DNA of 64,000 nucleotides from Diatrype stigma (taxonomy: Eukaryota > Ascomycota > Sordariomycetes > Xylariales > Diatrypaceae): assembly GCA_022225965.2 (NCBI GenBank), contig JAKJXP020000043.1, forward strand, positions 124,001-188,000, in the 5' to 3' direction. Under the pieces are notes generated by a model that was not told the origin of the DNA, searched no databases, and saw only the letters and a list, made by a program, of their open reading frames with translations. Shown piece by piece: positions 34,471 through 45,486 of this stretch. Every line of letters starts with the position of its first letter. Within the stretch, counting starts at the first letter, position 1. The position numbers and the translations under genes were made by a program.

Positions 34471-37340
34471 TCAATTCTCACCGTCCTTGTGTTCGACGGT
34501 TGTGCTCTCGCCCATACCCATGCCGTCCATACTCTCGATCTGCTGCTTCTGTGCATCCTCTGTGCCCCCTATGAGCGTCTCGATGCGTGTCTTGGCAAAT
34601 CGCCGCGCAGACACCTTGTTCTCGAACAGAATATCGAGCTCGGCGTACGTGCGGCCTTTTGTCTCCGCTGTTTTACCGCGAGGAGAAATAAGTGAGAGTC
34701 CGGGGTTTGATATCTTCCATATGACGGCTACCAAGGGATGTGTGTGTGTGTGGGCTGGGAAGGTGGGAGACAGGGGGCGAGAGACAGGGAGAAACTCACG
34801 CAAACGGAAATACAGGTAAGCGCTGAAGAGGGCGTTGATGCCGGCCCAGAAGAAGGCCGACTTGGGCCCCCAGTTCCACTCGGCCGGGTCGAGCTGGCGG
34901 TACGAGATGACGTTGACGAAGGCGATGTTGATGGCGTTGTAGGCGTTGCGCGCGAGGATGATGGACTTGGCCCGCAGCCGCGTCGACGGGATCTCCGACA
35001 CGATCGTGTAGACCACCGGCCCGACCGAGAAGTTGGCCGTCGCGCTCATCAGCACCACCATCGTCCCCGCCACCCACGACTCGGCCGTGCTGGGGGGCGT
35101 GTGGATTCCCATGAATCCCGTTATCCTGTTTTGTTGGTGGGAGTGTAAGAGTGGGGTGGGATAGGTGGTGAAGGAATGAGCGAGAAGATGGGTAACGTAC
35201 ACGAGTAGAACAAACATGACGACCATGCCGCCTAGCATCAGAGTCCGGCGGCCGATGCGCTCGAGCACTACCCAGCTGAAGATGGTGCCGACAGCGCTGA
35301 TCCCGTTCTGGCCCCATGAGAGCTTGAAGGAGTTGCTGGCTGAGAGGCCGGCCTGCTGGAAGAAGAAAGCGGATAGGCCTCCCAGCGCCGTTCCGGACAT
35401 GGTCTGCGCGATCCACGTCATGCAAACGATCTCGGTCCGCCGCGTGTCGATGCCCTTGAAACAATCCCAGTACTTGGTGCCACCAGCCACCTGCTTCTCC
35501 ATCTGATCTGTGTATATCATCACTGTGAAGAGTTCCGGCTTCTTAGCTCAGGCTTCATGGGCTTTCGAGCGTTTTCATGTTACTTTGGAAGGGGGTTCTA
35601 CGGTTACAGGGGAAATGGGACTCCAAAAAGGGGGTGTCAAGGGAGAGGACACGACTTACGGGCCATGGAAGCGTCCGCCTCTCGCTGAGAGAACCCTGAG
35701 CTTCTCGCGAGCCTTTTCAGTGATTGCTCTGCCCGAGCTTTCTGCCCCTTTCGCACACACCACCAAGGTGATTCGGGGGCAAGATATGTGCCAATGGAGA
35801 GGGGTATTGGCCATATCCACTGCAAGGCGAAGGGGATCTTGTATCTAGGGAGAGCGTTAGTGCTGTTACTCCCAAGTAATAGGTGGCAGTCTAACACAGG
35901 TTGCTTTAAATTCAGGTTGAGGTAACTCATAGAAATCGTATCGAGAAACAATCGAACAGACAAGACTCACCCCCAATCATCCGTCCTAGGTAGGAACCCA
36001 ACCAGTACTCCACTAGAAACTGTGATTCGTCCAGTTAGAAGTTTCTCCCTACAGTTGAAGCATTCCGTCCTTACTGAACTGGCCGATTATCCAGCATAGA
36101 TTGACATATGCAGTCAAATAATGTCGCAGTGGTACCGGACAAACCTCAGCGGCATATGCCGTGGTCATGGTTTGGAAGATACCCCTTTAATGACCCTTGG
36201 AGTTAGCCCAGTGCTCGTATGAGTTTCTTGATACATGTGCCAGAGGACTAAGATGTCGTATCCAAGTAGGAAAATGAGTTCCTGTCTGTAAGAGAAAACA
36301 TAAGGCTAAATTCCTCCGAGTTAACTCACCAAGCCATCCCCTGGAAGAACTCGCCCACGAGGAAGATGGCAAGCGTCGGAGCGAAGAACGGGAAGAAGAC
36401 GAAGGCGGTGATCGCGATCAGCCCTGGCAAGATCGTCCAGCGGTAGCCGTAGATTTCGGATAACCAGCCTGCTATCTGTGAAACAAAGAATGTGAGATTG
36501 CGATCAGATCATAGAGATGGTCCTGGGCGTCAACGTAGTGAGAGAGGCCAGATACCTGCAAACCAACGATCTCGCCCACATTCTTAGCTCCAGTGATCCC
36601 GTTCTGCCAGTTAGCGGGTATCTGCAACATGCCGTTCGGCGCCGGCGTGCCGAACTTCTTGAGGAAGGCAGGGTACGCCGTGTCTGCGTATGTCATGAAC
36701 TGCTATTAGCTGCCGCTCCCCATCGTCATTTCTCATGCAACCCCCTCCCCCCTCACCCTCCAAATTCTTTCACAGCAAAACCACCATATAGTGTCATGGG
36801 GAACTTACAGGAACCAATTACAGAGGTTTGGTAACCTTCCATCTAATGGTTACCTGCGTTAGTGGAGTTCCCATAGGTGATAAGAGGTCATGGCAATTAG
36901 GTATACAAGTCAACCGAGAGCTGGCGCATGATCGATTAGGCAAGATGCTTACGATAAGACAAGACGACAACACCATCGACCACCCGATCGCCTTCGGGTA
37001 GATTTTCACTGCGGTCGAAAGCTTCATATCGCGCTCTCGATCGTTCGCTTCGTTCGCCTCCCTCACCAGTCTCTAGAGTAAGGTAACGAGTTTCAGCACA
37101 TGCTCTTATACGGGAGTATCATTCAATGCTGACCATGAAGTCCTCCACATTCGCTGCGATGCGCTTCGCGACTTCAGGGTCGATCTGTGTCGTTTGTTCA
37201 TCCCCTTGCCGCTGTAGCTTCTCGGGGTCACTGGCGGCATGGTCGTCCTTTTCGTCAGCGATGTCATGATCAGCTTTGGGCACCTCCGATGATGACACGA
37301 CGTCCGCCGACTGGCTCCGATCTTCCGGGGACGAGACCAT
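34471..37340 (-). CDS. MFS sugar permease, alpha-glucoside (maltose) type
   Basis: A sugar:H+ symporter of the MFS sugar-porter family. I can follow eleven exons on the minus strand: 37340-37134, 37072-36953, 36842-36809, 36699-36556, 36475-36330, 36184-36075, 36019-35971, 35844-35660, 35522-35201, 35125-34800 and 34667-34471. Family marks in order: IMEGYQTSVIGS (TM1), AGWLSEIYGYRWT, VNLCWIIGQF, APESPWWCVRKG, VLERIGRRTLML and the C-terminal PETKGRTYAELDILFENKV. The last two and the PESPWW box are typical of the maltose/alpha-glucoside permeases. All junctions keep phase except exon 3 to exon 4. There the natural GTAAGT donor leaves one base too many, and no acceptor restores frame. A weak GTAATT donor 13 bases earlier would give 608 residues but removes four conserved TM1 residues. 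It is either a recent pseudogene, a sequence error or unusual splicing. Confidence 0.82.
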
Positions 37341-38779
37341 CTTGAATCACAGCTTCGAAATGAGCGGCCGAATCTTCCAATTGAGCGCTATCCGGGTATA
37401 TCGTCACTGATTGAGACTATCGCGCTCCGAGCTCTCTTTTGCCTAGCTGGGGAAGGGGCAGGCAACTGGTTTATTAGGAGCACGAAAATAAGAGCGTAAT
37501 GGACCTTGATCATACTCGTCGTTTTATTATGTGTGGTTGCTAGATAGATAAATCGTTACCTAGTACACAGATCGGGCAGCTGGGTAATCTACAAGCATCA
37601 TCACATGAGCATACCAAACCCCGGCGGCCGGCAGCACCCCTTGATACGTTACCCCATAGCTGGTATCGGTATCGTGCATACTTCGTACAGACAGAGTACT
37701 TCGATCATGTTCACACAGGCCTGGGTAGCTGGCCGAGCAAGGGCCTTTAGACTCTGGGGTAGGGATCGGCATATCAACCGTGACGCTGATTGGACAGGGC
37801 CGCCGTGACGCCGTCCATTGTATTCATCTGGCACCATGCGGGGTACCGAACAACGTTCCAACGGGCAGCCAGTATATCCTAGCCTGGAAGTTTATTTGTT
37901 GGCGACTTTGCTCCCCCGATGGCCGGTCTAGATTTCTTCTTCTGCTTACTTGCTGCTCTGCGGTGGAGATGGGGCAGTCGGGGCGAAGATGAAGGCCCTA
38001 GATAGGGGGCTTGCCCAGTCGGTGTCGGCGCTGAATCTTGGTAAGAGGAAGATAGCAAGGCAATTCCTTAGACACCACCAGGCTTTGCTACACCCTCTCG
38101 TGGTCCCAATTTGGAAGGAGAAAACGACGAGTAATAGGTAAGTACGGGAATCCAAGATATGCTCGAATCATGGACCCACCAAGATAGGGGGTTCGCTTTG
38201 AAGCAATATTTTATATACCAACTGTTTTGGCGTTAATGTACCGCTCATAAGTACCTAGACTTTATATATTCACCCAGACCTGAGCAGGGAGGGGCGTATG
38301 CAACATCGCGAACAAGTATGTGTGTTTTTAAGTACTCTCAGATACTGTAAGCCAGCACCAGCACCAGCACCAGCACCACACTCTCATGATTATCAAATTC
38401 TGTGATCAGGATCAATACCCGGTTCAGATTTGCTACGCTTTGGACTCATATATCCTAGAGGTCACTCGATAGGAAAGGAACAGTAACCCCTTTTTCACAT
38501 AGCCCTTCATGGAAAAGACGTCTATTCTAAAACGCACCGTCTAATAACCGAATATCGATTACAAGACAAGGGCGACATGGCAGTTGATGACATTTGCGAC
38601 TAAAATGAATGCCAGCTACGGGTTTTCCCCGTCGCGAGGCCTGCCTACCTACGTTCATCCCCTTCACCCTAGCAGATAGTTCCCTTGTCCATCAGAAAGT
38701 CGTGTGTGCATTCGCAAGCACCGCCTCTCCCCACGAACCCCTCGGTATGAATGAACTGTGTTGCGTAAGTAATACGAAC
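37341..38779. other. Intergenic, no gene seen
   Basis: The upstream region of the permease and the 3' flank of the DEAH-like gene. It contains a CCAGCA tandem run near 38355-38376. I find no supported gene. Confidence 0.5.
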
Positions 38780-40957
38780 TCACCGAAACGTCGAGCCGAT
38801 CAAAGATGCCAAGTCGTACGGCCCACAGCTCCTGTCAGTCAAGAACTTGGCTATGATAGTTTGGGGGATGTACGTCAGGCCCGAGATGACATAGCGGCCG
38901 TCTTCGACCAGCATGATATGCTTGTAGAGGACATGGATCCCAGACCAGCCCAGCTCCTTCGCCCTGGCCACCAGCCCGGGCGCGTCGATCGGACATCTCT
39001 CGTCGATGTACACATCCCGCCCGCTGCAGCAGTCCATAGCGACCCACGGCTTCGTATCCGGGGCGGCGTGGTCGACGCGCGCGATGTTGAAGACGAACGC
39101 GGAGACCAGGGCCGACCAGATATCAGTGACGATGTTCTCGCCGTGCGGCCCCTCCATTATCACCGAGGGCTTCATCTGCGCGGCGTCCCGTGCGGTGAGT
39201 CTGTGAACAATATCAAAACCAGCCATCTCGTCGTTTCCGCTCGCATTGGCATCATACGCCGTGCACCACCGCGGAATCCGCGCGTGTATCTGCGGGTCGG
39301 CAACTAGGCAGAGGCGGTAGAAGCAGTATGCCAGTATGTCGCCGCTCAACACCCAGGGGATGCCGTCCAGCGGCCGCGGAAGGACGGCCTGGCCGAGGAC
39401 GCGCACGATCTCCTCCTTTTCCTGCGCATTGACCTTTCCGCTCCTGGGGTAGAGCTGGACGGGTGCCAGGGGCAGCAGGGACAGGAAAGAAGCAGCGGCA
39501 GCGGCAGCGGCAGCGGCAGCGGAATTTCGCACGGCCCTGCTGTCCTTGAACCAGAGTCCGTAGACTGTCGACAGGAGGCTGTCTTGCGCCCCGCTCATGT
39601 GCTGCACCGCGGATAAGCCTTTCGGCGTTACCCTAGCTCTCGGAATTCGATCTGGGCCCGACGTCGTGCTGATCAAGCCTAGCACGGAGAGCTGTCTGAC
39701 AGCCCACTGCACCTGCGCTCTGGTATAGCTGTACCGCAGCGGGAAGCAGTTTGCGTCAAGTATGTCCCTGGCGGGGAAGAGGCATATGGCTTTGAGGTAG
39801 TACTCGCACGCCCTGCTTCCATGTACCGTATCCCGTGTGATCCCGGGGTGCAGCCCGGGACCGGTCGGAGCATCCATAGGAATGTGGATGGTGGACCCAG
39901 GAGCCGTAGCGTGGGCGGCTAGGAAGGCCAGCTCAGTCTTCCTCAGCTGGAACTTCTTCAGGATGTCCTTGGCGATGGTGAGGTCGAGTGCGTTCAGCAC
40001 ACGGGAGCTGTCGGTAACGACACACGTGACACCCTGTAACGGGACCCTGGAGCCGAAGTCTGCAACGCCCAATATCACGCTCCGGCCTTCGGGAAGGCTC
40101 ATGGCGTCCGGCTTCACGAGCGACTCCATGCGAACGCATCTCGGTTGTTCGGCCCCCGTCAACGTCGGATAACGGTGTAGAGCCTGTTGGAACCATTCCT
40201 CCGCGGCTCTGTCCTGCAGGAAGACGAGTATCTTCGCTTTCTGATCCTTCTTCAGCACAGCCACCACCGTCTGCAGGGCCCACGATTTGTACCGCGTACC
40301 CTCCTGTGGCTGATACCATGATGCCGTCAGTGACGGCATCTGGAAATCCGGATATATCGCGTTGAGGTCTAGCCTCTGTTCAACGGGCACCCGACAGCCG
40401 GCAAGGAATCCCGGCGCCTCATAGTACGCCGTCATCATCACGACACGCGCGTTGGACGTGGCGGACACATATGCCGTCACCATCTCCTGGTCGATACTCT
40501 GTCGGTGGGCCTCGTCGAAGATGAGGCAGTTGAACATGCGCAGCTCTTTCCACCTTTCTGGGTTGATGAAGTTTTTCAGCATCTCGCTGTACGTCGTGTA
40601 CGCGATGATCGGTAGCTTGGTATCGCCGTCGGGGTGAGTGATGGAGCCATTGGAGAGGCAGCCGCCTGCGAAGGCAGAGCTCCTGATGTAAGCCTCATGT
40701 CTGATGGCGTGGTGTCTTTCGTGTTGCAGACACAAGGTGACACTCCCTGGTCCCCGATATAGAAGGGCCGCGATACCGCAGGCAATGGTTGTGCTTTTTC
40801 CGATGCCTGGATACCCGGTCACGACCAGTGTTTTATCTTCGTTGCGCTCTAGGGCACTCTTAAGGGCATCTCGGACATGTTTCTCCTTGATGATCTCTTC
40901 GAGAAGGCGAGTCAACATTTTTTGTTGCTCAGTCGCTTCTCGATGCTGATGGGCCAT
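38780..40957 (-). CDS. Divergent DEAH-type superfamily 2 ATPase/helicase-like protein
   Basis: An unannotated-looking 725-residue single-exon protein. Walker A (GYPGIGKST, about 49-57) and the DEAH box (LIFDEAHRQS, about 152) are intact. Motif Ib-like AYTTYSEM and motif III-like VVMMTAY surround them, and ILVFLQDRAAEEW and ILGVADFGSRV fit motifs IV and V. Motif VI (QRxGRxGR) is not recognisable, which puts helicase activity in doubt. A region near 400-455 (AVRQLSVLGLISTT ... VTPKGLSAVQHM) resembles the winged-helix segment after RecA2 in DEAH/RHA helicases. A poly-Ala run follows near 482. The last 200 residues match nothing I know. The stop codon overlaps a good donor (CG/GTGAGT), so the true end could be spliced onward. 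It may be an old gene family or derived from an RNA-virus-type helicase. Confidence 0.65.
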   Translation of the reverse strand: MAHQHREATEQQKMLTRLLEEIIKEKHVRDALKSALERNEDKTLVVTGYPGIGKSTTIACGIAALLYRGPGSVTLCLQHERHHAIRHEAYIRSSAFAGGCLSNGSITHPDGDTKLPIIAYTTYSEMLKNFINPERWKELRMFNCLIFDEAHRQSIDQEMVTAYVSATSNARVVMMTAYYEAPGFLAGCRVPVEQRLDLNAIYPDFQMPSLTASWYQPQEGTRYKSWALQTVVAVLKKDQKAKILVFLQDRAAEEWFQQALHRYPTLTGAEQPRCVRMESLVKPDAMSLPEGRSVILGVADFGSRVPLQGVTCVVTDSSRVLNALDLTIAKDILKKFQLRKTELAFLAAHATAPGSTIHIPMDAPTGPGLHPGITRDTVHGSRACEYYLKAICLFPARDILDANCFPLRYSYTRAQVQWAVRQLSVLGLISTTSGPDRIPRARVTPKGLSAVQHMSGAQDSLLSTVYGLWFKDSRAVRNSAAAAAAAAAASFLSLLPLAPVQLYPRSGKVNAQEKEEIVRVLGQAVLPRPLDGIPWVLSGDILAYCFYRLCLVADPQIHARIPRWCTAYDANASGNDEMAGFDIVHRLTARDAAQMKPSVIMEGPHGENIVTDIWSALVSAFVFNIARVDHAAPDTKPWVAMDCCSGRDVYIDERCPIDAPGLVARAKELGWSGIHVLYKHIMLVEDGRYVISGLTYIPQTIIAKFLTDRSCGPYDLASLIGSTFR

Positions 40958-43208
40958 GAACGGAAATAAGGATTTTAGGTAGTACCGGTTGGAAACAATG
41001 TGTTGTGGTTGATCAAAGATTAATAGGGGTTCAATGCAAAAGTTTTGTTAAAGCCCTGGGAGGTGAAAGACAATGCGACTGACTCATCGCCAATATGGTC
41101 TTTTGTGCGGAATATGGTGGGAATCTGAATGAGTTCTCATGAGCAGTGCATCCAAGTTTACCCAAATGAAATCCTGTTTCAAATGCAGTTCGCAACGCTG
41201 ACTGGAATGTTGCCCAAGAAAATATATATCGGTCTGGATGGATGTTTGCTCCCTACCTTGATGGATTTGCAAAAGCTGCACTTGTCAAGTTTGATCAGTT
41301 CGATAGCACAACTTCGAGGACCACCTGACCTATCCCCTTTAACTACTACGACGACATTGCTGTATGACTTGATAGTTCTAGCCTTTCATAAGCTTGCAGG
41401 CTGGGCTGGTCAAGCAAGAACACCTCTATGAATAGGTGCCTCTGCCCGCAACAGGATTCTAACACCGCCACCACGGGATATCACAAGAGACCTCACAAAA
41501 CAGTCGTAAGAGCAAGCGTTCAAAGTCAACGGACATACGTAGTCATTTGCGAGTACCACCACGATTTCACGGTAGCTCTGGTCTTTCATCTCCACGTACC
41601 GCACATACCAGTTGATAGTCCTAGGTAGGTGAACTACGGAGCTTCATCATTTGCCCATTCAACCCTTTCACTTGATTTCCTTATTCTGCTAGAGAGAATC
41701 GACCATACCTCGAACAGCATATATCACCAAACTGATGGCATGAAAGCTTCGTTAGATGTTGGGGTGCAAGTTGCGGCAATGCAGCTTTGGGAATAGATCC
41801 GGGATCAGAGCATGGATATTCATTCGTTCATGCACTTTCGAACCTCTGAACCGACGTTCCCGCCCATGGGACCCGGGTTACTCCGGCTCATCTTTTCATA
41901 CGGTGTTAATGGATCGGATAAACCCTTCGCTATGCCTACACCTATATAGGGGCTAGATAGGCCCCTGAATGAACCTACAGCAATGTCAACACTATGTCTA
42001 TCTATGATAGTTATGTCGACCTACTATTCTCCCTCCCATCACTGGCCCATCCTGGCTGCAGCCGTGACTAATTCAACCCTGCCCTGCCCTGCCCTGTCCT
42101 CCCTGACTCATGCTGTCCTAACTAGCTCACATGTCTCAGACAGACTTGATATATGTGCATGAAGTTTACTCAGTATCAGAGGTAAGCTCATATCATTACG
42201 TCTTACACACCAGCTCGGATCGAATATATCAACCGTCCAATATGCTTTATAGATCGCAGTTGGATATGTTCATGTCATACAGCGAACGTTTTTCGTGCGT
42301 GACTTGGTTTCCGAAACAGTCAACAGAACTCTAAATGCATGTAAGTGGGCAGACCAAGTTGTTACAGTCTGAGACAGGCGTTGGTGGATTAGTGTTCATT
42401 CTGATCGATTTGCCTATATTTGACCAATCCCATGATTTATCCCCTGCTAACTTACATCGAATGGCATCTTAATACGAAAGCCATGGGTATTTCTCTGTCC
42501 CCCTTGAAGATTTCTCGTTTGCTTGTTACATCAAACCTTACGTTCATCCTTCTACTTCCATGCATGGGTTAGTAGGTGTCCCATTCTTTCACCATCAAGT
42601 GCCCGAGTTAAGAGCTTCGTTTAGATACAGGTGAAATTCGCGGAGAGAAAGGGAAGTCCCTACAGCATCCTTGTCTCTTACTCAGGACTTGCAAGCAATC
42701 ACCCGCAAGTGAAAGAAACATCACCACTCCTACCATCACACACTTTCTATTCCCAGCGGCTGAAGTTCCTTGCCAGGGTTTTGTGTCTGGTTGTTTGGTG
42801 TCAACATGAATTCGCATTTCGCTACTCCCAAATATGCACCTCTACATTACTACATACAAATGCGGGTTTGGTATATCCCATACTTGAAAATTCAGAACAA
42901 TTGTCCATGTCTGCCAACTCGACTCCTCCCGAGTCGCTCCAAAGATCATGCTATACAACCAAAGTGGGGGAGAGAAGGGAGGATGAGGCCAGGCACACAC
43001 ACAACCTGGGGATTGGTTGATTGGTACTTGTTCGTAACTGAGTTGTTACACAGTGAAAGGATCCCCTCCCCCTTTGGCAACATCATTTTAGATGATAGAG
43101 TCGGAGAGAGGTTTGAGATTTATCCTGTCTCGACTGAGTTTCGTGTCTCGCCCGGAGAAGCTGGCCGGGGAATGATCGTCCTTCGTAGTTGGGTACTTAG
43201 TTCTGGTT
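40958..43208. other. Intergenic, no gene seen
   Basis: The region upstream of the DEAH-like gene and downstream of SUZ12. It has a CCTGCC/CCTGTCC run near 42080-42105. The open frames at 42631 and 42770 on the + strand look like chance and partly oppose the SUZ12 3' end. Confidence 0.5.
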
Positions 43209-45486
43209 CTAGTTCGGTTGAGCCGCTGGATGGTTCTCGGCATTCTCCTCCGTTAGACAACACTCATTGCATCGCCAATTGCGATACTCGATGGGCATCG
43301 CTGCATTTTCGCGTATGCAATCATCGTGGTGTAGAGGTTGTGGACATTGCTTTATGGAGCATTAGCTACTTATTGCGGGACATCTGATCTGAATCGTTGC
43401 ACACTTACTGTATTCGCGCAGATTAAGGTGGATGGCCCCCGTACCGATTGGCCGCATACGGCACAGCCGGAAGCCGACTTTCGAAAGTCTATCCGAGGGG
43501 AGGGTGTTTTCGGGCGTTCCGGTTGTTCGACACGTTTCTGGGATTTCACTTCCCGCAGAATGTCGAGAGCTTTCGTGATCGTGTCCTCTGTCAACGCGTC
43601 TCTCGCGGTTAAATACGTAAGATGCTTGGCAAACTCGGTCATGCGGCTCTGGTATGCGAGCAGCCATGATGCCTTCTGTTGCACGAAATTTAAGTAGACC
43701 TCCTGCAGATGAGGTTCCGTAGTGACGCCTTCATGGATAACGAAAGCGTCCCACTCTGTGATAAACTCCTTCTCGTCTGGATGCAGATCGCTGTAATCTC
43801 GGATGATATCCCGATGCTTCTGGAGCAGCCACGATATATCCACCTGAGGTGGATCAACACGGGAGCCGGGTTCCAGAAGCTGCTTGCTGAGAGGGTCGTA
43901 AATCGGTTGTTTGTTGTTCGGAATGAGTTGTTTTCGGTCTTTTGGTCCCTGTGGTAATATGGGTGGCTATTGGTGCAATGTGAGCTTGGGTCTGCAAGTT
44001 TTTACAGCAAAATCAACCTTACCTGCTGAGTTTTGGACCGAGAATGACTCCTGCGAAGCTTGGGTGGCGAGGCCTGTTCTTCCATTTCACTCTCGTGGTC
44101 ATCTATGCTCTGGTCTCTCAGATAAGATTTTGAGATACGTGGCGTAGCTTGGTCATGAGGAGATATCACGACATAGTTGCCGCCAGAGGGATAAGAATGC
44201 CTGTAGTCGGTGTGACATTCCAGATGCTCTTTCAACCGCAACATCGAGGGGTGCTCAGCAAAGCACCGCAGGCAAGCAAACTTTTCTAGCATGACCCGTC
44301 CACTATGCGGGAGCATCCAGATCACTTGGCCCGCTTTGTTGATTTCGGCCTCGGCTTCAGCAGCTTTGCGCCGTTTTCGCTCTTTCCGTTCCTTCCCTCG
44401 CGCCTTGTCGCTGAGAAGCTTTAGGTTATAATTCTGTTTTTCCCTATGTCTAAGCGAGCGGCTGGGGGTTGTTGCTTCTTCAGGTTCATCATCATCGTCC
44501 ATCATCATATCCTGAGCATCTTTCGCATAACCGTTGGCAAGATGCTCGACTCTACCGTTGACGTGCCCATTGGTCAGAGGCTCTAGGGCACCGTTTATGC
44601 TAGCTGTTTTCATATCAGGCGAATCTTCCAGCCCAAGCTTCGTCTTAGTCTCCATCACATGACCCGTAGACCATCTCAGGTCAGTATCCATCCGAAAATC
44701 CGTAGTCAGGTCTTCGCCGGGACGCTTCCTGAGCCTGACAGGGCTAGTCCATCTGTGCTTGTCGAACCTATATATAAACTGGGCCGAAAGAACCCAGTGT
44801 TGCCGTCGGTCAGAGGCCACATCGCAAGCTTCTGGCTTAGGCAGGAGTTCTTGTGGCGGCCAGCGAGGATCACCGGCAGACTCCAACTCGACCCCAATCA
44901 TGTAACAGTCGTCCAGGCCGAAACCTTTACCATCGTCTCGCTCCACGTAGATTTTCTCTGCCGGGATATGGAATGGGTTTGCCAAGTAAATTCTTGCCAT
45001 GGGAGCAGGCCCATCCCCATCCTGAAAAACTTTGATGGTGCAAATCTGGTTGTCGCTATACAGCGCGCGGTACTCCCTTTGGCCACGATCCTTATACCAG
45101 TAAATCGTTAACCTACAACGAATTCTGATACTCGGGGTGTCTTTCTTCGCAGGAGACTTGGCAATGTTCAACAAGGTCTCGGCTTGAAATGCAGGCGTGC
45201 CATTCCGAATGATCTTGAGCACCTGCACCCGAAAGACCTTCTCAAAATCATCATCCGGACTCTCGGGCAGAAGATGGTCCATGGCCCCGTTCAGAGCCGA
45301 CTCTAGCGAATCATCATCCAGGCGTCTTCTCTTAGCCATCCGCGGGCCCCCTTCGTCACCATTGACAGGGCTGTCACCGTTGGCTGTAGTGAGCTTCCGA
45401 CCATACTGGGAGAGCGAGTCGACTGCATTCTTCCAGGTACGGTGAATAAAAGGGAGTTCGCGTTTGTAGGGAGTGACAGTCGCCAT
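43209..45486 (-). CDS. suz12: Polycomb repressive complex 2 subunit SUZ12
   Basis: A SUZ12 orthologue, the scaffold subunit of PRC2, which deposits H3K27 methylation in the nucleus. Exons are 45486-44023, 43948-43409 and probably 43286-43209, giving 693 residues. I start at MATVTPYKRE (45486) because the frame upstream opens with TTG. A basic nuclear signal (MAKRRRLDD) lies near residue 48. A C2H2 finger (CLRCFAEHPSMLRLKEH...H) lies near 400-425. The VEFS box, which binds the EZH2 subunit, spans about 535-625 (DEKEFITEWDAFVIHEG, then FVQQKASWLLAYQSRMTEFA). After it comes CAVCGQSVRGPSTLICA. Splicing at ACA/GTAAGT to exon 3 adds YRNWRCNECC, completing a possible Cys cluster; without it the protein ends about 14 residues past the donor. 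PRC2 presence fits facultative heterochromatin in this genus. Confidence 0.88.

Noticed and set aside
42770..43387. 205-codon + strand frame
   Set aside because: It overlaps the SUZ12 3' exons on the opposite strand and has no protein-like features.
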